Positions 46,344 to 57,160 of a stretch of DNA of 64,000 nucleotides are shown here, piece after piece. The DNA is from Hortaea werneckii (taxonomy: Eukaryota; Ascomycota; Dothideomycetes; Mycosphaerellales; Teratosphaeriaceae), in contig JBAOKB010000159.1 in assembly GCA_037044905.1 (NCBI GenBank), forward strand, positions 434,001 through 498,000. The letters run 5' to 3'. Under the pieces are notes generated by a model. That model saw only the letters and a list, made by a program, of their open reading frames with translations, did not search any database and was not told the DNA's origin. The translations under genes and the position numbers were made by a program. Position 1 is the stretch's first letter. Every line of letters begins with the position of its first letter.

Positions 46344-46819
46344 AATATGAATCCGTGCATTCATCTGATACATTTCTCATTGTGTCCTATATTGGCCATT
46401 CTTCCCTTTTTAATTCACAGACGACTTCACGATCCGCACTATTGGCAATAGAGAAATATTCTAAATCTTTTGTATACCCCCTTGGACATTTCTTCTTTTC
46501 ACATCGCAGACTACAGTATCGGTCAAGAGCAGATGATCTCAAAAAATAGCGATGGATCAATACCTTCTCCAGTCACTCGGCTTCAGGATTGTTGGAAACG
46601 AGTGCACTTAGGCATCTCAAATGTACATTGGCATATCAAACCCACTCTCTCCGTTATCTTTACAGAAGTGTCTAAAGTCCAGTACCACTGCCACCATGAC
46701 ATGCCTGATCACAAACAAGACGCGCTCTTTATGGTTAAATGGAATGGCGAAAGTGTGAACGGCACACCCTCAAGCTGAGCCAGCTCTGCACCCACTTGAC
46801 AGCGGTTGTACCTTCCACA
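46344..46819. other. Convergent 3' flanks
   Basis: 476 bp between the ends of two convergent genes, relatively A/T-rich at 46380-46500. No gene seen. Confidence 0.6.
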
Positions 46820-48536
46820 TCACAATCCGGTGCCGTAGCTTCGCACGCGACTCCAGTAGAATGCCCGGTCATTCTTCAACCCGAATTCCCCCCAGTCGTC
46901 CGTCAGCCGGTTGTAACTCCAGAAGCCCTTCCACGCCAGCTTGTTGTTCCTCGCGCCTTTGCCGGCGTGGCTCATCGCGAGCTGCATGCGATAGTAATAC
47001 TTGGGCACTACCCCTTCCGTCTCAATGTGGACATCGCCCTCCGTCTCAGCTTCCTGCGCATGGGTATTGAGCATGGCGGGGTCCTTGTATGGTGTTGCAG
47101 CTGGACCACTAAGGCGCCAGCGGCCGCGCAGCGCATCTCGCATGACGCTGCTGGGGAGGGTGTTGCCGTGGTGCTCGTGCAGGTTCTCCTTGGTTAAGTG
47201 GTGGACGACGTCGGCCGGTTCAGCAGTCGTAAGCAGGCTGATCGCTGTCCCGTCGCGGAAGAAGCGTAGGTAGCGGAAATACGTGACTACGTGCACCGGT
47301 GCGCCCCAGGTCAGGGTGTTAGTCGATGTGCCTCCCGCGCGAGCATAATTGACGGTGCTGATGTAGCAGCCGTTGAAGCGCACGCGCGGTCGAGAGCGGA
47401 AGAGTTGTCGCCAAGACGAGCTGTATTGGGTATGAAGGAGGTGCTCCGTCAGCGCTGTGAATGCAGTCGCCTGGTGTTCTGGTGTCGGCACGGTGGCTGA
47501 GAACTCATCGTACTCGTCGACAGTGAGCTCATCTTCAGAGGCCAGATACCGCGTAATCTGATCGTTTGCCTCAAGTGGGGTCCCTTCGATATCGCACTGG
47601 AAGTCGTATACCATGGCGGCGAACCCAAACTCATTGCCGAGCGCCACCCGCTTCCAGACTGCATCCTCAGTCAGGACAAGGTAAGCTAGGCGCTTGCACA
47701 CCAGTGCAAGCCGTGAAAACGAAGCTACGTCTTCAATCGCGAGGTCCATCATAATCTGGCTGAGGATCTCCTCGGGTAGTTCGCCTAACAGTGAGCGCTC
47801 AGGAGGAGAAGCATCGGTCGCGGGCGGCGGGGCTTCGATGCCTAGCGAGCTAAACTCTTCCACCAACTCCTTGAGCGTAGCTGGAAGAGCGCTTGTACTG
47901 CCATGTAGGGAGTGATGTGCAGGGTTGGGCACCGTGGCCGGAGCATTAGAGGGATTAGGGTTGGTAGGTTTTGGTTTCGGGAAGGAAGAAGGCGGGAAAT
48001 GCTTTTGCTTGTACGCCTCGTGCACGCCGTCATCAAGCTGCGACCTACCTTCAGCATACTGCGCCTACGGAGCGGGATGGGCATATAGGTGGGTGGGTAG
48101 GTAGGAAGACGAACTTTGAATGCTCTGCGGTAATGCTGTATACTGTCTCCTAGATGACCTTGGGTTTCCTTTTCCACCGCACGTTCATAGTGTTCAAGAG
48201 CCGACGTGGGCTCCTGCGCATGTCGTCGGTCACGATCTGCCCTTCAGTACCGAGCTTGAGCTGCTCCTCTTTGTCTGGGAGATCGTGATAGGTCTTGGGC
48301 TCTACCTCTTCGGAGTAGTCGGTGACCTCTCTGCGGCGCGTCGACGACGATGGTCCCGGTGCGACTACGGATGACGGCTGTGCTACATGATGGGGCTTCC
48401 GCTGCTCTCTTCGCTCAGGTTGTGACTGGCTTGAAGGCGGTTGTGGATGTCTGTTCCTGGCTTGCACTTCTTCTCTCCACCGCTGACGGAATGCCTCCAG
48501 TTCGGCCTCTGCGACCTGTTGATTGGCATCTCCCAT
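46820..48536 (-). CDS. pof7: F-box protein of the Fbx9/Pof7/Hrt3 type (one frame break)
   Basis: F-box proteins of this type are substrate adaptors of SCF ubiquitin ligases. The N-terminus (MGDANQQVAEAELEAFRQRWREEV) is followed by a TPR/MIT-like segment (SALEHYERAVEKETQGHLGDSIQHYRRAFKLDDGVHEAYKQKHF). The F-box lies at about residues 224-272 (LGELPEEILSQIMMDLAIEDVASFSRLALVCKRLAY). The C-terminal domain (FNGCYISTVNYARAGG, VVTYFRYLRFFRDG, KGFWSYNRLTDDWGEFGL) matches the Fbx9 family. An intron at 48114-48038 (GTTCGT donor, CGCAG acceptor) joins RRAFK to LDDGV. Near 48212 the frame shifts by one base between DDMR and EPTSALEHYE; AGGAG would need to be AGGGAG. Joined length is about 546 residues. 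Confidence 0.87.
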
Positions 48537-49200
48537 GGTGTGAGATGTTTTGAAGCAGTGTAGGTCGGCGTACCAGATGGTAGACGACGGTCACTTGCGT
48601 GTCGGGAGCAATAGGAAGCAATACCGATGAACACCAGCTACAATGTACCTTCAATGGGTACAGTATGTGCAGTACGCGCACGAGTCGGACCAAGACTCAC
48701 GTAATCAAGTGGATGAATCCGATCCAGATCCCAGGCGCGGATACAGTCGGCGTCGCGGCTCGTGTGAGATCACCGACCTCGCAATCTGTGGCCAGTGCTT
48801 CAACTTTTCTATCATCATTATCATCATACCCATCATCGCCTACATACGTCCCATCCTCTCCCTCCGGCACGGTTCGAAACTCATAGGAATCGCTTCCTCT
48901 CGCACACCATCAACCTTTGACCTGCAAGTATCTAGAACGAGACCCCATCCTTTCTCCTTCTCCCCGATACTAGCCGATCGCGACCGTGTACCTCCCCCGA
49001 ACTTTCCGACTGTAGACCCGCCCCCAAAGGCCGCCCGCTACGTAGTCGGCGCAGCTCAGCCCACGCGGGCAACGGAGATTGAACGCGGCTGGTGGGACGG
49101 AGGAGGAGAAGAAGAAGAATGGCAGCAGAACAGACCCAAGGCCAGCGACACGACAGAATAGCTGCGCCCTCCGGGCAACGGCGACCTCGATTCACCCAGC
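48537..49200. other. Divergent intergenic region F-box / MTM1
   Basis: 664 bp. A plus-strand open frame (48643-49161) is low complexity with no domain and overlaps the likely MTM1 leader, so I do not call it. Confidence 0.5.
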
Positions 49201-50460
49201 ATGCCCAAGCTGTCTCCCAAGCCCGTCGACGGCGATGTCTCAATCATGCAAAAGATGCTGTCTGCCGTCAGTGGCAGCATCTTGACTTCACTATTAGGTG
49301 TGCCACGCTCCCACATACTCCTCACTCAAAAGAGTGTGCACAGCTGACCGCGTCATAGTCACCCCTTTAGATGTCGTCCGAGTACGGCTCCAAGCCCAAG
49401 CAAGTCCGTCTCCCACCGCTCGTCTGCCTTCCTTCCTGCATCTCCCGCCCAATCTCGGCGTCACGGCCTGTTGCCGTGAGGTCTTCTGGGTACAGAACCA
49501 ATCCCAATTCTGCGTAGCCAGCGCTCCCACTGCTCCTGCTGCACCCAACCCTTCTGCCGTTTTCGATGAGACTGCCAGCGCGGCCATCTCTGACTGTGCG
49601 GCAGAAGAAACCCAGCGGCGAACATTCAATTCGACTCTCGACGGTTTGAAAAAGATCGCACGGAATGAGGGCATGCACACCTTGTGGAGGGGTCTGAGCC
49701 CTACGCTGGCCATGACGGTCCCTGCCAACGTAATATACTTTGCAGGCTACGACTGGCTGCGAACGAGTCCGCATAGTCCAATGGTGGGGAGGGTGAGTGA
49801 CCCTACCAGCCGCTAGTGGGAGGGAGTACAGCAAGAGTGTTGGCAGCCATTGCAGTGAGTCCCATCGAGATGCTACGCACTCGGATGCAGGCATCTTCTT
49901 CAAACGAGCGAGGGGTGCTGAAGGCAACGATAACTGGATTGAAAGAGATGGTAAGCAATGAAGGCTATGCCTCGCTCTGGCGGGGTCTGACCTTGACACT
50001 TTGGCGAGACGTCCCATTTTCAGCCTTGTACTGGTGGGGTTACGAGTACGGCCGGAGTCGACTTGACGAGTCTCGTTCGCGCTCCGCCGATCTATTGGGT
50101 CAAGAGAAGAAAGCCGAATTGTCACACGGTGCTCTCCTGACCGACTCGTTCATGGCCGGGGCGTCCTCGGGAGCCGTCTCAGCCTTTGTGACAACTCCGT
50201 TCGATGTCGGAAAGACGCGCCAGCAGACTGTCGCACACGACCCGAAAGCCCGCTTGCAGGATTTGCCCGAAAACCGGGCCATGCCTCGTTTCCTCTTACA
50301 CATTTATCAGAACGAAGGAGCCGCTGGCCTTTTCAAGGGCTGGGCGGCACGATGCTTAAAGGTGGCGCCGGCGTGCGCAATCATGATCAGTAGTTACGAG
50401 ATCGGCAAGAAAATGGCAAGCAATGTCAATGACAGGCGGGAAGCCGAGGGCAGTGATTAG
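49201..50460 (+). CDS. MTM1: Mitochondrial carrier Mtm1 (SLC25A39/40 type), one frame break
   Basis: Mtm1/SLC25A39-type carriers sit in the inner mitochondrial membrane and are linked to glutathione import, manganese loading of Sod2 and iron homeostasis. The three carrier signatures are VTPLDVVRVRLQAQ, VSPIEMLRTRMQAS and TTPFDVGKTRQQTV. The long insertion with several cysteines after the first signature is typical of the group. A 61-nt intron at 49298-49358 (CTGAC branch site, CATAG acceptor) joins T-S-L-L to V-T-P-L. At 49801-49803 the CCC run must be CCCC to read S-D-P-Y-Q-P-L-V-G-G-S-T-A-R; as it stands a TAG follows. Joined length is 399 residues. Confidence 0.88.
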
Positions 50461-51915
50461 ACGGTGTATTTACGAGACTGATTGCTTGAGAAGCGAGCGG
50501 GATAGCGTGGCGTTTGAACGGCGTTTCAACATATTGCATGAATTGTGGGAGGTCAGACTACAGTCTGCGTGCGGCATAGCATTCTTCTATACCCTGTATT
50601 ATATGATGGCGATGTCCATCCTTCTGCGAGATGGATCAGTTTTACGAATGTAATCTTTGGCCGTCTTAACAAGCTCAGAGACAGGCAAAAGATGCCGTCC
50701 TGATGCAATGTTTCGCGGGTTTCAAAGGCTACCCAGGTATCAAACAAACCACAGATGCCGTGCTTTCGGAAGTGTTTGAGTCCTGTGTGGTGAGAAGGTG
50801 AGGCATTACTCCCTATGTCACATCCCGAACAAGAAGACGGGCCGCGTTCGTAATGGCTGAGCCGGCTAGGACAGTAAACTAGTTCCTACCTCTCCCCAAT
50901 GTCGGCACCCGTTGGTTGCTTCCATCCTTCTCAACCACTCTGGTGGACATGTCTGCCGTCTTGACGACACTGCCACAAGAGCTACCTTATCCACCCAATC
51001 CTGCTACGGTAGATAGTAGACATTCGGCGGGCCTTGCGTTAGCATCCCGGCAAAGACCACATGTACCGCAAGGGATGGTTGTGGGGCGCAGCTGTAGACG
51101 CAGTGGAACATGAGAAATTTATCTCCCCCAGGCATTGCGCCACCGTTTCGACTGATCAGCCCAGCTGTGCGGCATTATTACGCAAGTCGCAAGACTGGAA
51201 CAAGCACAGGCAGGTCGAGTAAGGATACGCGCGACGGACCGGTGAATGATTACGTTGTCTTGACAAGGTTTGGGCGTTTGGGGCTTGTGGCTAATAAGCA
51301 TCGCAGCCAAGGGAATGACTGGCAAGGTCGCAAGCGTAGGCGGTAGGCTGCGCAATTCCTCCCAGACATGATGGGGGTGGCATGCGAGGCTAGGCCCGAT
51401 CTGCAAGCCACGCCACTTCCATGGTTTCAACAAGGAATACGAAGGATGTCCGCACACGACCAATCTCCTACGTGCCGCCTGCGACACGGCCTAGTGCAGC
51501 CTGTGAGACCTGGTCCGTGAAGTCGGCTCGCTGCACAGGAGAGAAAGCATGCGGCGTCACATGGCAGTAATGGGCTCTTCGATGCTGCTCCTGTCGTCTC
51601 CGTCCTATAACAGCCGCGAGGCAGATCGGCTGAAAGGGGGTGCTGTCTCCCAGCATTGTCCGCAAGAAGGCATGATTTCTCTCCAAACGAGTGTCGCAGT
51701 AGTCATGTGTGGGGTGCTCCATTGATTGATCAACTAGGCTCTACAGTACCTACTGCGCCCTCTATGCTCCTTCCAATACATCGTTTTGGATGGATCGTGG
51801 CATTGCAAAGCTTGGACCTTGGAACAAATAGGCAACGATGCAGTATGGTTGCGTAAACACGACTTAATTACTGGCTTCTTGCTCTTACTGCATTCCTCAA
51901 CCCTGACCAAAAACA
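50461..51915. other. Intergenic region, 1.45 kb
   Basis: Between two plus-strand genes. No conserved frame, RNA gene or repeat was recognised. Confidence 0.5.
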
Positions 51916-54048
51916 ATGCAGAGCCTCACCACCTGGCTTTTGGCTGCGACTACTGCCATTTGCACGACCCATCACCTGATTTTCCAAGCCAAGCAACGCT
52001 ATCCATTTCACTACCTTCTTCTGCATTTTGCTACAGCCTTGATTTTGAGGCTAGGGAAGCATACGTGGCTTGCAGTAACTCGCAACCACTCACCGTTGCC
52101 ATCATGGAACGTCGCAAAATCATACCTTCGACCCTGGCAATGGTTATACGGTATCTCCGTGATAACCTCTCTAGCCATCGGGTATAGAGCCATGTTCGAC
52201 CTGCCATCCCTTGCCTGTCTTGTGATGGTACTGGCGCTTGAATGGCGGCCAGACGCGGTGTTCAGAGGCGGTCTTTCCATCGTTCACAATCGGCAATTAC
52301 CAGATCTCCAGTCCATCTTGAGGGGAATTGTCTTCATCTGCGGCTTGTCGGCCATCTACCTAAAGGACTATCGGCTAGAGATGGAGGGCATCAAGTTTTC
52401 ATTGCTCGCCTTTGCATTAAGCGGCATTGCAAAGATTGCATACTTTATGGCTGAGCAGGACTGGTCACAGAACAAGGAAGGCAGTGACGGGATTGACGGA
52501 GCTGAGGAGATTGGAGAGCACGACCGCATCCCTGGTACATTGATTCTCCTCGCAGGGACAATCACGGGTGCTATTGCGACTGTCATTGACGAGAGTGGCC
52601 CGAGGATCACCTTCAAGCCTTCCATCGCGCCTACATATATGACTCTGAGTGTCATCGCGGGCGGAATTGCTCTAGAGCGTGGTGGGCATCTCTTTCAACG
52701 CATGGGTAATCGCCACAGCCACCAAGAGCACGTTGTCGGCTTTCTGGACAGGACCACTCCTGGACGTGTTCTGACTTCAACGGCCGTTGTACATGCTGTC
52801 TTTGGGGCTTCCATTCTTATTGGGTCTACCTTGAATGTGGCCGTCTGGCAATATATAGGCTTCTTGTTGGCGAGCAGTGCAACCCTCACATGGACCGACC
52901 TCGGCTTTGCGGTGAAGACGGCACGACAGGAAGTCACCAACGTACGGATGGAACCACTGAAAGCGACATTGGCGGAGCATGAAAGCCTCATCGAAGAGCC
53001 CGTGGCGTCGAAAGACAGCAATCAGCCGAGCGAGACGCCCTTGCTAAGAACAGCTTCCACCTGGTTTACTGCCGTGCTGTTCTTTGCCGTCTTGATTGTA
53101 GGGCCTTTCCTGGTCATCCAACAAGGCGTCTATAACTTGAGCGCTGTGACGCCGAGCTTCTGGGATCGCTCTGACACATCAGCTCGTAGTCCTCGCGCTC
53201 TAGATCTCGTCATCGCTCGATACGATGAATCTGCTGAGCAAGTCGCGAACGATATCAACGCACTGGTTATGCTGCCTAATCTAGGACCTCTGAATCCCAA
53301 CGTTATTATCTACGACAAGGCCGAAGATGCCAACACATCGACTTGGGCTGATGATCTCGAGGATCGGCTGCTACCTCACATACCGTTGAATGTGGTGGTG
53401 AAGCCAAACATTGGCCGAGAAGCTGAGGCATATCTTGGCCACATTATTGATCACTGGGATGACCTTGCGGACCACACTCTCTTTTCACAGGCCGCCGCTC
53501 ATGACACAGCCGCGCTGAGACGTCGACTGCAAGACTATTTTGTTCCCGAAACCGGCTTCCTAACATTGTCTTATGTCGGTGGTTTCTGTCCGGACTGCTC
53601 AGGTTGCAAAGACCTTGCCGGCTGGGGGGAGCAAGACGGTGTGCTAGACGACATCTATAGCATGTTCAACAATGGCTCCCAATGCCAGGATCTTGTACTT
53701 GCGTATCGCGGTCAATTTGTCGTTTCAAGGAATCGCATCCGGTCCAACGACATCAAAGCCTATCAGCATCTACGAACCCAGCTCATAGACATGAATGACG
53801 ACAAACATAAACTGCCATATCTGGACCAGAATTGGATGGCTGGTCGCAGAGATAGACCCGACGCGCCCAACTTTGGATTTACAATCGAGCGCATGTGGGG
53901 CGCCATCATGCAGTGTTCCGACCAGAGGATCGCAAAGGAGTGTCCGAGTCTGCTCGCGGGATTGCTGGGCAATCGAATGCCGCTGGGCGCTTGTCAGTGT
54001 CTGGATATGGTGGACGGTGACAGGCCAGGGTTATTTAGCTCGCTGTAG
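51916..54048 (+). CDS. Multi-pass membrane protein fused to a DUF3431 domain
   Basis: A 710-residue single-exon protein. The first 400 residues contain many hydrophobic segments (LLAATTAICTTHHLIFQ, YLLLHFATALILRL, LYGISVITSLAIGY, LACLVMVLAL, ILRGIVFICGLSAIYL, LILLAGTITGAIATVI, WQYIGFLLASSATLTW) in a pattern like drug/metabolite or nucleotide-sugar transporters. One last helix (WFTAVLFFAVLIVGPFLVI) precedes the soluble DUF3431 domain from about residue 428 (LDLVIARYDESAEQVANDI, VIIYDKAED, NIGREAEAYLGHIIDHW, TGFLTLSYVGGFCPDCSGC, YRGQFVVSRNRIR). DUF3431 is a fungal domain of unknown function with some glycosyltransferase-like features. A Golgi or ER enzyme with a linked transporter-like module is inference. 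Confidence 0.82.
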   Translation: MQSLTTWLLAATTAICTTHHLIFQAKQRYPFHYLLLHFATALILRLGKHTWLAVTRNHSPLPSWNVAKSYLRPWQWLYGISVITSLAIGYRAMFDLPSLACLVMVLALEWRPDAVFRGGLSIVHNRQLPDLQSILRGIVFICGLSAIYLKDYRLEMEGIKFSLLAFALSGIAKIAYFMAEQDWSQNKEGSDGIDGAEEIGEHDRIPGTLILLAGTITGAIATVIDESGPRITFKPSIAPTYMTLSVIAGGIALERGGHLFQRMGNRHSHQEHVVGFLDRTTPGRVLTSTAVVHAVFGASILIGSTLNVAVWQYIGFLLASSATLTWTDLGFAVKTARQEVTNVRMEPLKATLAEHESLIEEPVASKDSNQPSETPLLRTASTWFTAVLFFAVLIVGPFLVIQQGVYNLSAVTPSFWDRSDTSARSPRALDLVIARYDESAEQVANDINALVMLPNLGPLNPNVIIYDKAEDANTSTWADDLEDRLLPHIPLNVVVKPNIGREAEAYLGHIIDHWDDLADHTLFSQAAAHDTAALRRRLQDYFVPETGFLTLSYVGGFCPDCSGCKDLAGWGEQDGVLDDIYSMFNNGSQCQDLVLAYRGQFVVSRNRIRSNDIKAYQHLRTQLIDMNDDKHKLPYLDQNWMAGRRDRPDAPNFGFTIERMWGAIMQCSDQRIAKECPSLLAGLLGNRMPLGACQCLDMVDGDRPGLFSSL

Positions 54049-55191
54049 CAACGTTTTAAAAATCCAAGTAATTTCAATGTCCAAAGAATTGCTCGTTTCT
54101 TTTCACATAACGCTAATACTACAGCATCTTCTGACCACGTTTTTCGATCTCTAATCTCGGCGATACGTCGTCGTTAGCAGCTATGTGTCGTAAAGAGAAG
54201 TTCGTGACTGTTCCCGCCTCTGGTCTCTACACCGCTTGCAAGAGCTTTCGGGCTGCAGTCGGAGGTCCACTCCAATGTAATAAAGTAGAAGAAGAACGAC
54301 TGTCGTTGCTTTGTCCACAAATCGCAGATAGCATTATTGTCTCATGCCTTTCGATGCTTCTTGCATTCTCACGGCGACCGAAACGATCCAGACGGCAGAC
54401 CGTTGTTTTCGACGCTTGATCGGGTGAGGGCATGTAGCGAGGAATAACGCTAGTGAAGACTTCGGAACGACAACGAAAACCGCACAAGGCTTATGGATTC
54501 ATTATCATCAACATAGGCTCCAGTTTATGAAGCCCAATCGCTAGGATGCTATCTGGAACCTCTCCACAGTCGAGGACGGCTTTGAACCACGCAGAATGGG
54601 GCAATCCAGCGTCAACACCACACTGAACCCAACTTTATTCAATAATACTTCCAGAGCCTGTTTGTTTCAGACGTCGTGCTGTCGGGCGTGCAACACTATG
54701 TACTATCGACACACTCGTTCATGCAAAAACCTACCTTCATGTCGAATTGACTTGAGAATATCGACATCAGTGACATACTGTGTACACCATTAACCATTAG
54801 GCTATCCAATGTGCCAACAACATTTCAATGAGATCAAAAGCCTGTGGAGGTTGTCTGTCGAGGCGCTGACCGACTCAGTCAAAAACGCTAGACACTCGGC
54901 ACAATCTTACCCCAAGGACACTTCGACTATCTCCAAAGTGCCATTCTCGTCGGTTGCAAAGAAACATCCAGATTCACGCCGTTCTCCCACGTTTGGGAAC
55001 ATCGACATTAGCAGCACCACAGTGATACGCATTTCTGCCATTTCTGTGTATGGCGATTTGCCGGAAAAGGGTCTGCCTCTGACATCAACGCGGCAGATGA
55101 ACCGCTGAACTTTGAAATAGGGTTGATCAAAGAAGCTTCAGTCTTTCGCCGTGACTATAGTTTACGCACGAATTGATTGCCAACTGTAGAA

Positions 55192-55469
55192 GTGAAGATT
55201 TCTTCACACCATGCTCTGCTGTGCAAGTGAGCTTTTGTTCACATTGTGGTTGTGAAAAGACCTTATCTTTTGGTCCAGCATGAAGATGAAGTTCCCCGTC
55301 GTTGCGCCTCCGAAACGAGCGCCGCGTCCATCTCGCACTTTCAAAAGTCTAGTCGCTTGTGAGATCTCGCTCCCCTCCAACGGGCGTTTGGACTTGAACA
55401 TGCGAAGTGCTTCGCAACTCTCCAACAGCACGATTCGTCGCACAGTCTGAGCAAGGCGAAGTGCTTCGC
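55192..55469. repeat. Three short perfect hairpins of related sequence
   Basis: GTGAAGATTTCTTCAC (55192-55207), TGCGAAGTGCTTCGCA (55401-55416) and GCGAAGTGCTTCGC (55456-55469) are perfect inverted repeats with 2-nt loops and a shared GAAG/CTTC core. The latter two are the same 14-mer 55 bp apart. They could form small stems in RNA or be protein-binding palindromes. Confidence 0.6.
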
Positions 55470-55549
55470 TTCCGACGCAGGTCATGAGGAAGCTTTAGGT
55501 CGCGAAGAATCGAGAATTACGATCAGAAAGCCTTGATCAGCCGGAGCCA

Positions 55550-57160
55550 AGGGAAAAGAATGGATCTGGCCGCGCGACGTCAGATTTGCACCGACCGTTC
55601 TTAAAACCGAGCGATGTCATTTTTTCGATATCTTTAGCAAGCTACGCAGGTTCTTTCGACACATGAGAATCTAGTCTTGCATGCAAGAATATCCTGTCAG
55701 TCGGTGCGAGCCAGAAAGAACGAAGCTGGTTGCAACGAGCTGGGCCGCGTGGTGCACAGCTTAGCTGACGGTGTTCGAAATCAAGCCATCTCAAAATTCG
55801 GCTTTCGAACAAGCTAGGCAGGTCCTTTCGCCGTTATAGAATCAATTCTGCATTGAGAGATTCAGTGTAGTCGCTGTGAACGAAAAAGAACGAAGTTGGC
55901 TGCATGGAACTGGCTGTGCAACGCCGACAATTCTTATGAGCAAGCTACCTCTGATCTTGATGTATCAACGAGCTACATAGGTTCTTTTGACATGGGAGGA
56001 TCTGATCCTGCATTGGACGTAGTATTGCAAGCCGTTGTGAACGAGGAAAGAAACAGTCCTGGCTGCCTACTGCTTAGCGTACTTTCACGATCTTCCAAGG
56101 CGAGCCACCTAACTTTTCCAAGTTCTGAGAAGCTGTCGCGAGTCTTTTGATCGTGGAGGGTGAGGCGCAATAATAGGAGAAGTCGCGTCATTCCCAGTAA
56201 GCCATCAAGAACGACGCTTGCTGAGCGACGCTTAAAGCACGTCGACCATCCTTAAACGCGAAGATCTCGGTTTCCCGATAGTCTTCACCATACGTGTGTT
56301 CTTCAGAGCCTCGAGAATTGGGTGCATCCACCACATGTTCACTAATAGCGGCAGGGATCTAAAAAGAACCGAACTGCATGCGCATCGCTACAGCCACACC
56401 AACATGTCTTTCTTGCGATGCGTATATATTTCCCGTTCTTCTATCGCCCTTTAGGTGCTCGCAACTACAAGAACCTACACAAGAGAAGAAAGATCCATTC
56501 TTTGTGAAGTATGTCGCGAAAGGTTGGTCCTCGCTATAGCCTTTTAATTTCACGTCGACGGTTATTTTATCGGAAACGTTATCACCTTGTTACGTTGAAA
56601 GACCGGTTATAGTCTTGTGACCCTAGAGGACCTACACGGACGAAGAAGATCCAATCTTTGCAAAGCGTGTCGCGAAAGAATGGTTCTCGCTGTACGCTGT
56701 CCATCTTACGCCGACAGTCATTATATCGAGATCGTCGCATTGTTGCCATTTTGCACCACGTTGTGTAGAGTCTTCTGCCCTTCAAGAACCTCAGCATGTG
56801 ATAAAAGATCCAATCTATGCTCGATCACTCAAATAAGAACGGTTGTCCGACCTGTCACCTGTACGTCACGCCCACGGCTCTTTTTTTCGAACCCGGCCAT
56901 TCCTTCCTTCTGATATGGGCCACCTCGACTCTCCCGGTCTCAAAGAACCTAAGGATGCAACGTAGAACCTGTGTTATGCTCAGGGTCGCGGAGAAGAATG
57001 GGTTGTCGACAACCTATCCTTGCCTTGCCCCAACGGTTCTCATTCCTCACGCCTACCTTTTGCTACTAACTCATTACCTGACAAGCACTACAGACTTCGA
57101 ACTGCGGTGCACGATACATCTATTGGATGAGAGAATCAAACAAGAATGGTCGTTCGACTA
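55550..57160. repeat. Degenerate tandem array, period about 158 bp
   Basis: An anchor of the form AAGAAYG-n-TGG (often preceded by GCGA) recurs at about 55556, 55716, 55886, 56048, 56207, 56364, 56519, 56676, 56835, 56994 and 57142, so spacing is 148-170 bp and mostly 155-162. A second anchor, AGATCCAATCTTTGC-like, recurs 40-50 bases before many of them (55666, 55838, 55997, 56491, 56647, 56806). A third, AGGTTCTTTCGAC or AAGAACCTAC, marks unit starts. Copies are strongly diverged, and the spacing is not a constant multiple of three, so the array is not an intact coding repeat. Array limits are approximate. Confidence 0.65.

Noticed and set aside
48643..49161. A 172-codon plus-strand frame before MTM1
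   Set aside because: Low complexity (an isoleucine run from an ATC repeat), no domain, and it lies in the divergent promoter and leader.
527..49803. Programmed ribosomal frameshifting as the cause of the frame breaks
   Set aside because: The sites share no slippery sequence, shift stop or stem, and differ in context; a shared feature is only short homopolymers.
54540..54610. A possible tRNA near a TTTGAACCACG motif
   Set aside because: The motif resembles a T-loop in reverse, but no matching acceptor stem, D-loop or anticodon arm could be drawn around it.
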